The translations under genes were made by a program, and so were the position numbers. Under the pieces are notes generated by a model that saw only the letters and a list, made by a program, of their open reading frames with translations, was not told where the DNA came from and searched no databases. Below, piece after piece: positions 43,810-52,206 of a stretch of 64,000 bases of DNA (its first letter is position 1; each line of letters opens with the position of its first letter). This stretch comes from Halomonas denitrificans (GTDB lineage: Bacteria; Pseudomonadota; Gammaproteobacteria; Xanthomonadales; Wenzhouxiangellaceae), in NCBI GenBank assembly GCA_019800895.1, contig JAHVKF010000003.1, positions 558,001 through 622,000 of the forward strand. Reading direction: 5' to 3'.

Positions 43810-44766
43810 TCAGTTGTCGGTCGCGCGCCGCCGGAACCACACGGCCCCGGCCAGCAACACGAGGCCGATCGCCACGCCGACCCACATCTCCAGGCTGAAC
43901 AGGTGGCGGGTCACGGAGCCGAAGTTCATGAACAGGTCTTCGGACGGCCGGATCGTCGAGCCGCCGGAGGTCGCGATCTGCTCCCACTCGATGCTGGCCG
44001 GCGTCACGCCCTTGCCGATTCGGTCGAGCATGATCAGCAGCAGGTTGACGTCCGGCAGCTTGAAGTTCGAGAAGAAGCTCCAGAAGTGCTGAAGCATCCC
44101 GATCAGCAGCGGTACGAGAACGGCGATCAGGATCGGCAGGCGCGGCGCCCACGACGAACAGAAGATCAGCCACGCGTAGATCGGCAGCAGCCACAGCGCC
44201 TGGACCAGGCTGCCGTAGAGCATCAGCGTCCACTGTTTCGGCAGGTTGGCCGGCATCCAGAGCTCGGCGAACACGTTGATGTCGGCCATCAGCCCCAGCA
44301 CGGAGCCGATCAGCAGCAGCGTGACCTGGGTCAGCACGATGCCGGCAAGGTAGAGCAGCGGCGCCAGCAGGCACGCGGCGAGCACCTTCGAGGCCACGGT
44401 CATCAGGTCGGAGACCGGCAGCGACTTCCAGAACAGGATCGAGCGGTCGCGTCGATCGTCGTACAGGCTTCCGGCCAGGTAGAAGATCAGTACCAGGTAC
44501 ATCACCTGGTGGAACAGCGCGGAGATCGAGAACAGCGCGCCGGACGTGAACAGTCGCTGCTGCGCATCGTCCAGCTCGGCGAACATGCGGATGCCGTCCT
44601 TGGTGAACACCATCTGGTCATCGACCCGGATGCCGATGATCAGCGTCAGCAGGGTGATCAGCAGGATGAAGCCGAAGATGATGACCGGCGTCCACTTGAA
44701 GGCCACCGGGCTTTCCCACATCTCGCGCCGGACCAGGATGAACATGCGGTTGATCGAAGCCTTCAT
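43810..44766 (-). CDS. ABC transporter permease
   Basis: A 318-residue membrane protein with about six transmembrane segments (for example WTPVIIFGFILLITLLTLIIG and VMYLVLIFYLAGSLYDDRRD). The SLYDDRRDRSILFWKSLPVSD stretch is typical of ABC-2 type permeases of the YtrA-associated kind. It overlaps the ATPase gene by four bases. The substrate is unknown; related systems in gram-positives are linked to cell-wall antibiotics. Confidence 0.85.
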   Translation of the reverse strand: MKASINRMFILVRREMWESPVAFKWTPVIIFGFILLITLLTLIIGIRVDDQMVFTKDGIRMFAELDDAQQRLFTSGALFSISALFHQVMYLVLIFYLAGSLYDDRRDRSILFWKSLPVSDLMTVASKVLAACLLAPLLYLAGIVLTQVTLLLIGSVLGLMADINVFAELWMPANLPKQWTLMLYGSLVQALWLLPIYAWLIFCSSWAPRLPILIAVLVPLLIGMLQHFWSFFSNFKLPDVNLLLIMLDRIGKGVTPASIEWEQIATSGGSTIRPSEDLFMNFGSVTRHLFSLEMWVGVAIGLVLLAGAVWFRRRATDN

Positions 44767-45659
44767 GCCGCGCCCTCCACGATGTCCGCGTGCGCTTCCG
44801 CATCGGCTTCCTTGTCGCCCATCAGGGCCACGAACAGGTCGGACACGCTGGGCTTGTGGATCTCGCCGAGGGTCTCGAGGCGCTCGGCGTCGGCGCGGTC
44901 GAACAGGAAGATGTGGCGGCCGAACAGCACGCGCTCGTGGAGAGGCTTCATCGAGCGCGCTTCGTCGACGTCGCCGGGCTTGACCATGACCTCCGTGTAG
45001 CGTTCGTAGATGTCGTCCATGGTGTCGTTGAGCACCAGCTTGCCGTCCTTGATGAAGATCAGGTCGGTGAGGATGTGCTCGACTTCCTCGACCTGGTGGG
45101 TCGTGATCAGGATCGTGCGCTGCTCGTCGAAGTACTCGTTGAGCAGGTTCGAATAGAACTGCTTGCGGAACAGAATGTCGAGGCCCAGCGTGGGTTCGTC
45201 GAGCACCAGGAGCTTGGCGTCGATGGCCATGACCAGGGCCAGGTGCAGCTGGACGATCATGCCCTTGGACAGCGACCGGATCTTGGACTTGTGCTTGATC
45301 TTCGTCTTCGCCAGGTACTTCATGCAGATCTCGCGCGAGAACTTGGGGTGCAGCTTCTCGGTCAGGTCGATGATCTGCCAGACCCGCGCCCAGCGGGGCA
45401 GCACCGCGACGTCGGCGATGAAGCAGACGTCCTGCATCAGGTCGTCCCGGTCCTTGGAAGGGTCGAGTCCGAGCACTTCCAGCGTGCCGTCGAAGCGGGT
45501 CAGGCCGAGAATCGCCTTCAGCGCGGTGGTCTTGCCGGCGCCGTTCGGGCCGATCAGGCCCACGATGCGGCCGGACGGCACATCGAGATCGACGTGGTCC
45601 AGGGCCACGGTCGATCCGTATCGCCGGCTGAGGTTTCGGGCGTGGATGGTCGCGTTCAT
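44763..45659 (-). CDS. ABC transporter ATP-binding protein
   Basis: A 298-residue ATPase. Walker A is GPNGAGKTT, the signature is a variant LSKGM in place of LSGGQ, and Walker B is LLVLDEPTLGLD, with a switch His in ITTHQVEEVE. The signature variant is common in YtrB-like ATPases. About 70 C-terminal residues form an accessory domain. The gene touches the GntR stop (TGATG) and overlaps the permease start. Confidence 0.9.
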   Translation of the reverse strand: MNATIHARNLSRRYGSTVALDHVDLDVPSGRIVGLIGPNGAGKTTALKAILGLTRFDGTLEVLGLDPSKDRDDLMQDVCFIADVAVLPRWARVWQIIDLTEKLHPKFSREICMKYLAKTKIKHKSKIRSLSKGMIVQLHLALVMAIDAKLLVLDEPTLGLDILFRKQFYSNLLNEYFDEQRTILITTHQVEEVEHILTDLIFIKDGKLVLNDTMDDIYERYTEVMVKPGDVDEARSMKPLHERVLFGRHIFLFDRADAERLETLGEIHKPSVSDLFVALMGDKEADAEAHADIVEGAA

Positions 45660-46030
45660 CAGTGCTCCGTCGGTTTCGTTGAATTCAATCCGGGCAGTTC
45701 GTCGATGTCCAGCCCCAGCTGCTGGATGCGCTCGGCGATCCGCGGCCAGTCTTCCTTGAGGAACCGGGCGCGCTCGGAAGCCAGCAGGCGCTCGCGCGCG
45801 CCCTCGACCACGAACATGCCGACCCCCCGGCGCTTCTCGACCAGTGCATCGTCGACCAGCGACTGGTACGCCTTGGAGACGGTCAGCGGGTTGATATGGA
45901 AATCCACCGCGACCTGGCGCACCGAGGGCAGGGGTTCACCCTCGGCGAGCGTGCCGTCGAGAATGGCCGCGACGGTGCGCTCGCGCAACTGCCAGTAGAT
46001 CGGCTGGTTGTCGTCCCAGCGATCGCTCAT
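45659..46030 (-). CDS. GntR-family regulator (YtrA subfamily)
   Basis: A 123-residue GntR protein without a large effector domain, the YtrA form. IYWQLRERTVAAILDGTLAEGEPLPSVRQVAVDF and NPLTVSKAYQSLVDDALVEKRRGVGMFV make the winged helix; the short helical tail dimerises. It is located before an ABC transporter, as YtrA regulators usually are, and probably represses this operon. Confidence 0.9.
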   Translation of the reverse strand: MSDRWDDNQPIYWQLRERTVAAILDGTLAEGEPLPSVRQVAVDFHINPLTVSKAYQSLVDDALVEKRRGVGMFVVEGARERLLASERARFLKEDWPRIAERIQQLGLDIDELPGLNSTKPTEH

Positions 46031-46305
46031 CGGCGCCCCGGCGAGAAGGGCAGGACCAGCGGGCCGAAGCCCGGGAGCATTTCGCGGCCGCGCGGATCCT
46101 CGCGACCCGGCCCGGGCACGTGCTTGTCGGCCGCGTCGTCGCGATCGTCCTCGATCGTGACCATCGGCGGCGGCGAAGCGGTCGCCGCGCCGTCGATCGC
46201 CTGGGGCCGATCCCAGCTCAGCGCCACGATCAGGCCGACGATGGCGGCTCCCACGGCCAGGCTGTGCGGAACGTGCAGCACCCGGTGGTTCGTGATCGGC
46301 AACAT
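46027..46305 (-). CDS. Small one-helix membrane protein, first gene of the GntR-ABC operon
   Basis: A 92-residue protein with one hydrophobic segment (SLAVGAAIVGLIVALSW) near the N-terminus, followed by a charged, proline-rich tail. No family was recognised. It overlaps the GntR start by four bases and follows the operon promoter, so it is very probably translated. It may be an accessory part of the transporter. Confidence 0.6.
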   Translation of the reverse strand: MLPITNHRVLHVPHSLAVGAAIVGLIVALSWDRPQAIDGAATASPPPMVTIEDDRDDAADKHVPGPGREDPRGREMLPGFGPLVLPFSPGRR

Positions 46306-46347
46306 GGTCAGGCTCCTGGCGGCAGTGGGCCGCGCGTTGCATGTGTT

Positions 46348-46384
46348 GGTGTTCTACTCTACTAGTACACCAAGACGCTGTCAA
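46348..46384 (-). promoter_or_regulatory. Promoter and YtrA-type operator of the ABC operon
   Basis: On the minus strand a perfect TTGACA -35 (46379-46384) and a TAGAGT -10 (46356-46361) are 17 bases apart. The spacer and -10 are covered by the inverted repeat GGTGTTCTACT...AGTACACC (46348-46371). Such placement predicts repression by the operon's own GntR protein. Confidence 0.7.
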
Positions 46385-46460
46385 GCGAATTCGATGGATC
46401 GAATCGGATCGGGTGTGGTCACAGTCAGTCGGCGGCCGGCGCGAAGCGCGCCGGTCGCTT

Positions 46461-46469
46461 TGGTATCAT
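46461..46469 (+). promoter_or_regulatory. Possible extended -10 promoter for the FKBP gene
   Basis: TGGTATCAT fits the extended -10 pattern TGnTATnAT. It is 124 bases before the FKBP start and has no clear -35. Confidence 0.35.
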
Positions 46470-46593
46470 TCGCCCGTTTCGCGCCACCCGGGTGACGACA
46501 ACGGTTCCATCGCGATGCTTGCGGTGCCCGGTGGCCGGTGGAATGATCGCCACATCTGCACGAATCCAATTCAACGTTTCGGAGTACCAATCT

Positions 46594-47301
46594 ATGATTC
46601 GCAAGCCCGTTGCACTGGCCGGCGTCGCCCTGTTCGCACTCGGCACCGCCCACGCCCAGACCACCGAGCTGGAAACCCCGGAAGAGCGCCTCAGCTACAC
46701 CATCGGCATGGACATCGGTCAGTCGCTGACCGGCCAGGACATGGAGCTCGACATCGACATCCTGATCGAGGGCCTGCGCGCCGTCTACACGGGTGAAGAA
46801 ACCCTGCTGACGCAGGAAGAGGCCCTGGCCGAGCGCCAGCAGTTCATCGAGCGGCGCCAGCAGCAGCTCGAGCAGGAGCGCACCCAGGAAGCCCGGGTCA
46901 ACCTCGAGGAAGGCCAGGCCTTCATGGAACAGAACGCCGAGAAGGACGGCGTGATGACCACCGAGTCGGGCCTCCAGTACCGCGTCATCGAGGAAGGCGA
47001 CGGCGAGCGTCCGTCGGCCACCGACCGCGTCACCGTGCACTACAAGGGCACGCTGATCAACGGCGTCGAGTTCGACAGTTCCTATGCGCGCGGCGAGCCC
47101 GCCACCTTCGGCCTGAACCAGGTCATCCCGGGCTGGACCGAAGGGCTCCAGCTGATGCGCGAAGGCGCCAAGTACGAACTGGTCATCCCGTCCGACCTCG
47201 CCTACGGCGAACAGGGTCGCCCGGGTCCGATCGGGCCGAACTCGACGCTGATCTTCGAAGTCGAGCTGCTCGAGATCGCCGACGCGGCCGGCCAGGAATA
47301 A
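46594..47301 (+). CDS. FKBP-type peptidyl-prolyl isomerase (FklB/Mip-like)
   Basis: A 235-residue periplasmic isomerase. A signal peptide (LAGVALFALGTAHA) is followed by the FKBP N-terminal dimerisation helices (about 25-120, rich in Gln and Glu) and the FKBP domain (about 130-230): GLQYRVIEEGDG, VTVHYKGTLINGVEFDSS, VIPGWTEGLQLM, FEVELLEI. This is the Mip/FkpA architecture. A GGAG ribosome-binding site precedes the ATG; an upstream Met at 46546 is less likely. Confidence 0.92.
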   Translation: MIRKPVALAGVALFALGTAHAQTTELETPEERLSYTIGMDIGQSLTGQDMELDIDILIEGLRAVYTGEETLLTQEEALAERQQFIERRQQQLEQERTQEARVNLEEGQAFMEQNAEKDGVMTTESGLQYRVIEEGDGERPSATDRVTVHYKGTLINGVEFDSSYARGEPATFGLNQVIPGWTEGLQLMREGAKYELVIPSDLAYGEQGRPGPIGPNSTLIFEVELLEIADAAGQE

Positions 47302-47369
47302 GCCTTCGGGCTCGACCCCTTCGCGGCCGGCCCGGCCGGCCGCGATCCCTTCCAACGGAGACTTCGACC

Positions 47370-47981
47370 TTGGGTTCCCTTCAGGACGCATTGTTGAACA
47401 CGGGCCTGGCCAGCGAGGAGCAGGCACGCAAGAAACCCCGCAAACCCCAGGCCAAGGGCGGCAAGCCCGGCGGCAACAAGGGGCCGAAGAAGGCCCGGGG
47501 CGGAAAGGGCGCTCCCGGTCCGCGCACGTCGCGGAAGCCGGGCGGTCCGCTCAAGGAGCGAAAGCCGCAGAGCGATCTCGAGCGGGCCTACGCCGCCCGG
47601 ATGCGGGCCGAGAAGGCCGAGAAGGAGCGCGAGAAGCAGGCGCGCGTGGCCGACCAGGAAGCCCGCCGGAAGCGCAACCTCGAACTCGACAAGCTGGTCG
47701 AAGGCAAGGCCCTGAACGTCCCCGAGGCGGAACTGCCGCGCTATTTCGAGCACATCGGGCGCATCCGGCGCGTGCTGTGCACGCCGGAGCAGCGCGAGAA
47801 GATCAACGCCGGCGAGCTGGGCGTGGTGAGCCTGCGCGGCGGTTACCTGATCGTCGAACCCGAGGTTCTCGAGGCCTACAAGGCGATCGCGCCCGACCTG
47901 GTGCCCGATCTCGCTGGCAAGGAGCCGGACGCGCCCGAGGACGATGACTATCCGCCGGTGCCCGACGACGTGACCTGGTGA
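47370..47981 (+). CDS. DUF2058 family protein (YaiL-like)
   Basis: A 203-residue DUF2058 protein: GSLQDALLNTGLASEEQA at the start, a Lys/Gly/Pro-rich basic linker with GGKPGGNKGPKKARGGKG-type repeats, a charged coiled coil, then HIGRIRRVLCTPEQREKINAG. The start is a TTG with an ACGGAG site nine bases upstream; no ATG fits the family N-terminus. The basic linker suggests nucleic-acid or ribosome binding. The function is unknown. It overlaps the PPK2 gene by four bases. Confidence 0.82.
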   Translation: MGSLQDALLNTGLASEEQARKKPRKPQAKGGKPGGNKGPKKARGGKGAPGPRTSRKPGGPLKERKPQSDLERAYAARMRAEKAEKEREKQARVADQEARRKRNLELDKLVEGKALNVPEAELPRYFEHIGRIRRVLCTPEQREKINAGELGVVSLRGGYLIVEPEVLEAYKAIAPDLVPDLAGKEPDAPEDDDYPPVPDDVTW

Positions 47982-48754
47982 ACGGACGCCCGCAGGGCAG
48001 CGCCGAGGGCCTCGACTACAAGGCCAGGCTCCACGCGCTGCAGATCGAGCTGGTCAAGCTCCAGCGCCACGTCATTGCCTCCGGCGAACGCATCGTCGTG
48101 GTGTTCGAGGGCCGCGACGCGGCCGGCAAGGGCGGGGCGATCAAGCGCATCGTCGAACACCTCAGCGCCCGCGACCTGCGCGTGGTCGCGCTGCCCAAGC
48201 CGTCCGACCGCGAACGCAGCCTGTGGTACTTCCAGCGCTACGTCGCGCACCTTCCGGCGGCCGGCGAGATGGTCCTGTTCGATCGCAGCTGGTACAACCG
48301 GGCCGGCGTCGAGCCGGTGATGGGGTTCTGTTCCGACGCGGAATACCGGCGCTTCCTGTCCACCGCACCGGACTTCGAGGCGATGCTGCTCCAGTCGGGC
48401 ATCAAGCTGATCAAGTACTACCTGGACATCGGGCGCGAAGAGCAGGCCGAGCGCCTCGCAGCCCGCCGGCGCGATCCGCTGAAGCAGTGGAAGATCAGCG
48501 CCGTGGACGAGGCCGCGCTGGAGAAGTGGGACGAGTACACCCGCTACCGCGACGTGATGCTCGATCGCACCCACGCACCGATCGCGCCGTGGACCATCGT
48601 TCGCAACGATGCCAAGAAGCCGGGTCGCATCGCCCTGATCCAGGACCTCCTAGATCGTCTGCACTACCTCGACAAGGACCCCTCGGTCCTCGACTGTGAC
48701 CGGACCATCGCGTTCCGCTATTCGGCCGAGCAGGCCGAGCGCATGTCGCGCTGA
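47978..48754 (+). CDS. ppk2: Polyphosphate kinase 2 family protein
   Basis: A 258-residue PPK2, which phosphorylates nucleoside di- or monophosphates with polyphosphate. Walker A is FEGRDAAGKGGAIKRI, the lid has PKPSDRERSLWYFQRY and Walker B is LFDRSWYNRAGVEPVMGF. The single-domain form is class I or III. The GTG start lies in a GTGA overlap with the DUF2058 stop, so expression is coupled. Confidence 0.93.
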   Translation: MNGRPQGSAEGLDYKARLHALQIELVKLQRHVIASGERIVVVFEGRDAAGKGGAIKRIVEHLSARDLRVVALPKPSDRERSLWYFQRYVAHLPAAGEMVLFDRSWYNRAGVEPVMGFCSDAEYRRFLSTAPDFEAMLLQSGIKLIKYYLDIGREEQAERLAARRRDPLKQWKISAVDEAALEKWDEYTRYRDVMLDRTHAPIAPWTIVRNDAKKPGRIALIQDLLDRLHYLDKDPSVLDCDRTIAFRYSAEQAERMSR

Positions 48755-48920
48755 TCGACCCCGAACCGGCGCGGCCCCTGCATGACTTTGGTCAGGGGTG
48801 CCGCTGACGGCCGGGATGCTATGCTTTTCGGCTGACCGCTGGGTTGGTCCGACCGACCCACGATTCACCCGCGGTCCACTCACACGATCCACTCACGATT
48901 CACCAACGGAGAGTCCCCAC

Positions 48921-51164
48921 GTGAACGTTCCCAACCGAATTCTGATCGTCGCCATGGCGGCGGCCCTGGCTGCCTGCGGCGACGCCGAACAGGCGCCGGT
49001 CGAGACGACCGACAGCACCACGCCCGAAGCATCGGTTCCGGCCGAAGCCACGTCCGACACGACCGCGGAGGAGTCCACCGCCGGTGTCGAGAACCCGTTC
49101 TTCGAGGACTGGACCCTGCCGCTGGGCATGCCGCCCTTCGACCGGATCGAAGACGACCATTTCGTCCCGGCCATGGAGCGGGGCATGGAAGAGCACCTGG
49201 CCGAGATCGAGGCGATCGCGACCAGCGAGGAGGAGCCGACCTTCGAGAACACGATCGTGGCCATGGAGCGCAGCGGCGCGCTTCTCGGCAAGGTCACCCG
49301 CGTGTTCTTCAACCTGGTCAGCGCCGATACCAACGACGAGCGGCAGGCCATCCAGCGCGAGATGTCGCCGCGCCTGACCGCCCACTCGGACGCCATCCAG
49401 CTCAACCCGGAGTTGTTCGCCCGGGTCGACGCGCTGTACCAGCAACGGGAGTCCCTGGAGCTGGACGCGGCTTCGATGAAGCTGTTGGAAGACACGCACC
49501 GCGGCTTCGTCCGCTCCGGCGCGCTGCTCGACGAGGACCAGAAGGCACGCCTGCGCGAGATCAACGCCGAGCTGTCCCGCCTGGGGACCGAGTTCTCCCA
49601 GAACGTGCTCAAGGAAGTCAATGCATCCGCCGTCGTCGTCGACACCGCCGAAGAACTCGACGGCCTGACCGAGGCGCAGATTCAGGGCGCGGCGGCCGAA
49701 GCGGCCGACCGGGGCCTGGACGGCAAGTACGTGCTGACCCTGATGAACTACTCCAGCCAGCCCCAGCTGGCCTCGCTGACCAATCGCGACGTACGCCAGC
49801 GCCTGATGGAAGCGTCGCTGCAGCGAGGTGCCCGCGGCAACGAATTCGACAACCGCGAGATCGTGTCGCGCGTGCTCACGCTGCGTGCCGAGCGCGCCAA
49901 CATGCTGGGCTACGACACGCACGCCGATTTCGTGCTGGAAGAGCGCACGGCGAAGACCGTCGCCGCCGTCGACGAGCTGCTCGGCCAGCTGGCGCCGGTG
50001 TCGGTGGAAAACGCACGCAAGGAAGCCGCCGATCTGCAGGCCATGATCGACGAGAGCGAGGCCGAGCCCTTCGAGCTCGCGTCCTGGGACTGGCCGTTCT
50101 ACGCCGAGAAGGTCCGCCAGGAGCGCTACGATTTCGACGAGAGCCAGATCAAGCCCTATTTCGAGCTCGAAAGCGTGCTGGTCAACGGCGTGTTCTGGGC
50201 CGCCCACCAGGTCTACGGCCTGGACTTCGTCGAGCGTCCGGACCTGCCGGTCTACCACCCCGACGTCCGCGTCTGGGAAGTGCGTGAGGCCGACGGCGAG
50301 CTGCTGGGCATGTTCTACGGCGACTTCTATGCGCGCCCGTCGAAGCGCGGCGGGGCGTGGATGAATGCCTACGTCGGCCAGTCGGGCCTGCTCGGCACGA
50401 AGCCGGTGGTGGCCAACCACCAGAACATTCCGAAGCCGCCGGAAGGCGAGCCGACGCTGATGACCCTGGACGAGGTCACCACGATGTTCCACGAGTTCGG
50501 CCACGCACTGCACGGCCTGTTCTCCGACGTGCGCTACCCGAGCCAGGCCGGCACCTCCGTGCCGCGTGACTTCGTGGAGTATCCGTCGCAGGTCAACGAG
50601 ATGTGGGCCACCTGGCCGAGCATCCTCGAGAACTACGCGCGGCACTACGAGACCGGCGAACGCATCCCGCAGGAACTGCTCGACCGGGTGATCGAGGCCG
50701 AGAAGTTCAACGAAGGCTACCGGACCACCGAGTACCTCGCGGCGTCGATCCTGGACATGTGCTACCACACCAAGCCGGCCGACGAGATCCCGTCCGCCGA
50801 CGAAATCCTCGAGACCGAGGCCGAGTGCCTGGAAGCCGCGGGCATCGCCTACGACCCGGTGCCGTCGCGCTATCGCACGACCTACTTCTCGCACATCATG
50901 GGCGGCTATTCGGCCGGCTACTACTCCTACATCTGGAGCGAGGTGCTGGACGCCGATTCGGTCAAGTGGTTCAAGGAGAACGGCGGCCTGACGCGCGAGA
51001 ACGGCGACCACTTCCGCGCGACCCTGCTGTCGCAGGGCGGCAGCAAGGACGCCATGCAGCTGTTCGAGGACTTCGCCGGCCGCACGCCGGACATCCAGCC
51101 GCTGCTCGAGCGCCGCGGACTGGCGGTCACCGAAGGCACCGGCGAGACCACCGGTCCCATGTGA
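48921..51164 (+). CDS. M3-family metallopeptidase lipoprotein (Dcp-like)
   Basis: A 747-residue zinc peptidase with peptidyl-dipeptidase-like sequence. The zinc motif is HEFGH at 524-528 in TMFHEFGHALHGLFSDVRYPSQAG, with the third ligand in VEYPSQVNEMWA and the GGYSAGYYSYIWSEV motif near the end. The N-terminus is a lipoprotein signal with lipobox LAAC-G, followed by a Thr/Glu/Ala-rich linker. It is thus probably anchored in the envelope, unlike cytoplasmic E. coli Dcp. The GTG start follows an ACGGAGAG ribosome-binding site. A strong terminator follows. Confidence 0.9.
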   Translation: MNVPNRILIVAMAAALAACGDAEQAPVETTDSTTPEASVPAEATSDTTAEESTAGVENPFFEDWTLPLGMPPFDRIEDDHFVPAMERGMEEHLAEIEAIATSEEEPTFENTIVAMERSGALLGKVTRVFFNLVSADTNDERQAIQREMSPRLTAHSDAIQLNPELFARVDALYQQRESLELDAASMKLLEDTHRGFVRSGALLDEDQKARLREINAELSRLGTEFSQNVLKEVNASAVVVDTAEELDGLTEAQIQGAAAEAADRGLDGKYVLTLMNYSSQPQLASLTNRDVRQRLMEASLQRGARGNEFDNREIVSRVLTLRAERANMLGYDTHADFVLEERTAKTVAAVDELLGQLAPVSVENARKEAADLQAMIDESEAEPFELASWDWPFYAEKVRQERYDFDESQIKPYFELESVLVNGVFWAAHQVYGLDFVERPDLPVYHPDVRVWEVREADGELLGMFYGDFYARPSKRGGAWMNAYVGQSGLLGTKPVVANHQNIPKPPEGEPTLMTLDEVTTMFHEFGHALHGLFSDVRYPSQAGTSVPRDFVEYPSQVNEMWATWPSILENYARHYETGERIPQELLDRVIEAEKFNEGYRTTEYLAASILDMCYHTKPADEIPSADEILETEAECLEAAGIAYDPVPSRYRTTYFSHIMGGYSAGYYSYIWSEVLDADSVKWFKENGGLTRENGDHFRATLLSQGGSKDAMQLFEDFAGRTPDIQPLLERRGLAVTEGTGETTGPM

Positions 51165-51223
51165 TCGGTACAAGCAATCGGTCCTGCCGCGGTCGCGCCA
51201 CGCCGCGCGGCCGCAAGGATGAC

Positions 51224-51258
51224 GAAAACGCCCGGGTTCGCGCCCGGGCGTTTTTTTT
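51224..51258 (+). terminator. Rho-independent terminator after the M3 peptidase gene
   Basis: CGCCCGGG pairs with CCCGGGCG around a short loop and is followed by eight T. Confidence 0.9.
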
Positions 51259-51347
51259 GTCCGTGGACGCGTTCGGGGGGCGGGACGATTTCGGTGCGCT
51301 CCCGTCACGGAGCGGCCGGTGCGGGAAGCGCCGGCCGGTGCAGACAC

Positions 51348-51374
51348 GAAAACGGCCGGGCAGGACCCGGCCGT
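51348..51374 (-). terminator. Rho-independent terminator after the small lipoprotein gene
   Basis: On the minus strand ACGGCCGGG pairs with CCCGGCCGT and is followed by TTTTCG. It lies 46 bases past the lipoprotein stop, facing the M3 gene's terminator. Confidence 0.75.
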
Positions 51375-51419
51375 GATCGAAGCGCTTGCAGGGACCGGCG
51401 TGCCGGCCCGCCGGGCGGG

Positions 51420-51995
51420 TCAGCCGCCGTTCGGGTTGCGGTTCGGCGAATTGCCGTAGCGGGTCTCGGCGAGGCCCTTGGCGCGCGCGATGACTTCGGC
51501 GCCGGTCATGCCGTCGACCAGGTCGCGCAGCTGCTCGGAGCTGCCGAGCACGGCCGGATCGTAGGCGAGCAGGAAGCGGATGGCCTGCTCGAGTTCGCCG
51601 TACTGCTCGGCCGACGTGCTGGCGGCGACGTCGTTCAGGCTCTGCCGGAACGCGGCGTCGGAGGTCGCGTCAAGAATGGTCTCCAGGCCCTCGCCCTCCG
51701 AGTCGAGCTGGCCTTCGACCTTCGGCACGACCTGGTAGCGCGCGTCGGCGGCGTTCGGCAGCGACTGACGCTCCGGGCCGGTGGCCATGCGCACGGGCGG
51801 GCCGCTGCTGCGGTCCGAACGTCGGTCGGCGCTGGGCAGCGGCCGCGGCGCGGCCTCGACCTGCGGTTCGGACTCGGCGACCGGCTCGTTGTCCGGTTCG
51901 CTGCCGCAGCCGGCCAGGCCGAAGGAGGCGGCGGACAGGGCGATCACCATCGCGGCGGTCGGGGACAGGCGGAATCGGTTGAGCGGCTTGTTCAT
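51420..51995 (-). CDS. Lipoprotein of unknown function
   Basis: A 191-residue protein with a lipoprotein signal (lipobox LAGC-G) and a disordered Glu/Pro/Arg-rich linker. A helical C-terminal domain follows, with TSDAAFRQSLNDVAASTSAEQYGELEQA and DGMTGAEVIARAK. That pattern resembles small envelope proteins of the DUF6694 type, but I am not certain. It is convergent with the M3 peptidase. Confidence 0.7.
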   Translation of the reverse strand: MNKPLNRFRLSPTAAMVIALSAASFGLAGCGSEPDNEPVAESEPQVEAAPRPLPSADRRSDRSSGPPVRMATGPERQSLPNAADARYQVVPKVEGQLDSEGEGLETILDATSDAAFRQSLNDVAASTSAEQYGELEQAIRFLLAYDPAVLGSSEQLRDLVDGMTGAEVIARAKGLAETRYGNSPNRNPNGG

Positions 51996-52206
51996 GAAAG
52001 AATCCTGTGGGTGGTTCGTTCTGGGTGAGTGCGCCCGAACGGGCGCGATTTCAACGGCTCGGGCGGCGCAGGCGCGCCGCGCCGGGCGGGAACGGTGACT
52101 GTGATCGGTTCGCCGCCCAATAGTTCCTGCAATGATCGTCTGCCGCTGGTACGAAGAAGCCCGCGGATCGACGCCGTCGCCGACCGGGTGCAGGTCGTCG
52201 GCGGGG

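Noticed and set aside
48900-51347. An 815-residue frame antisense to the M3 peptidase gene
   Set aside because: The coding strand has a clear signal peptide, zinc motif and terminator; the antisense product is compositionally biased and family-less.
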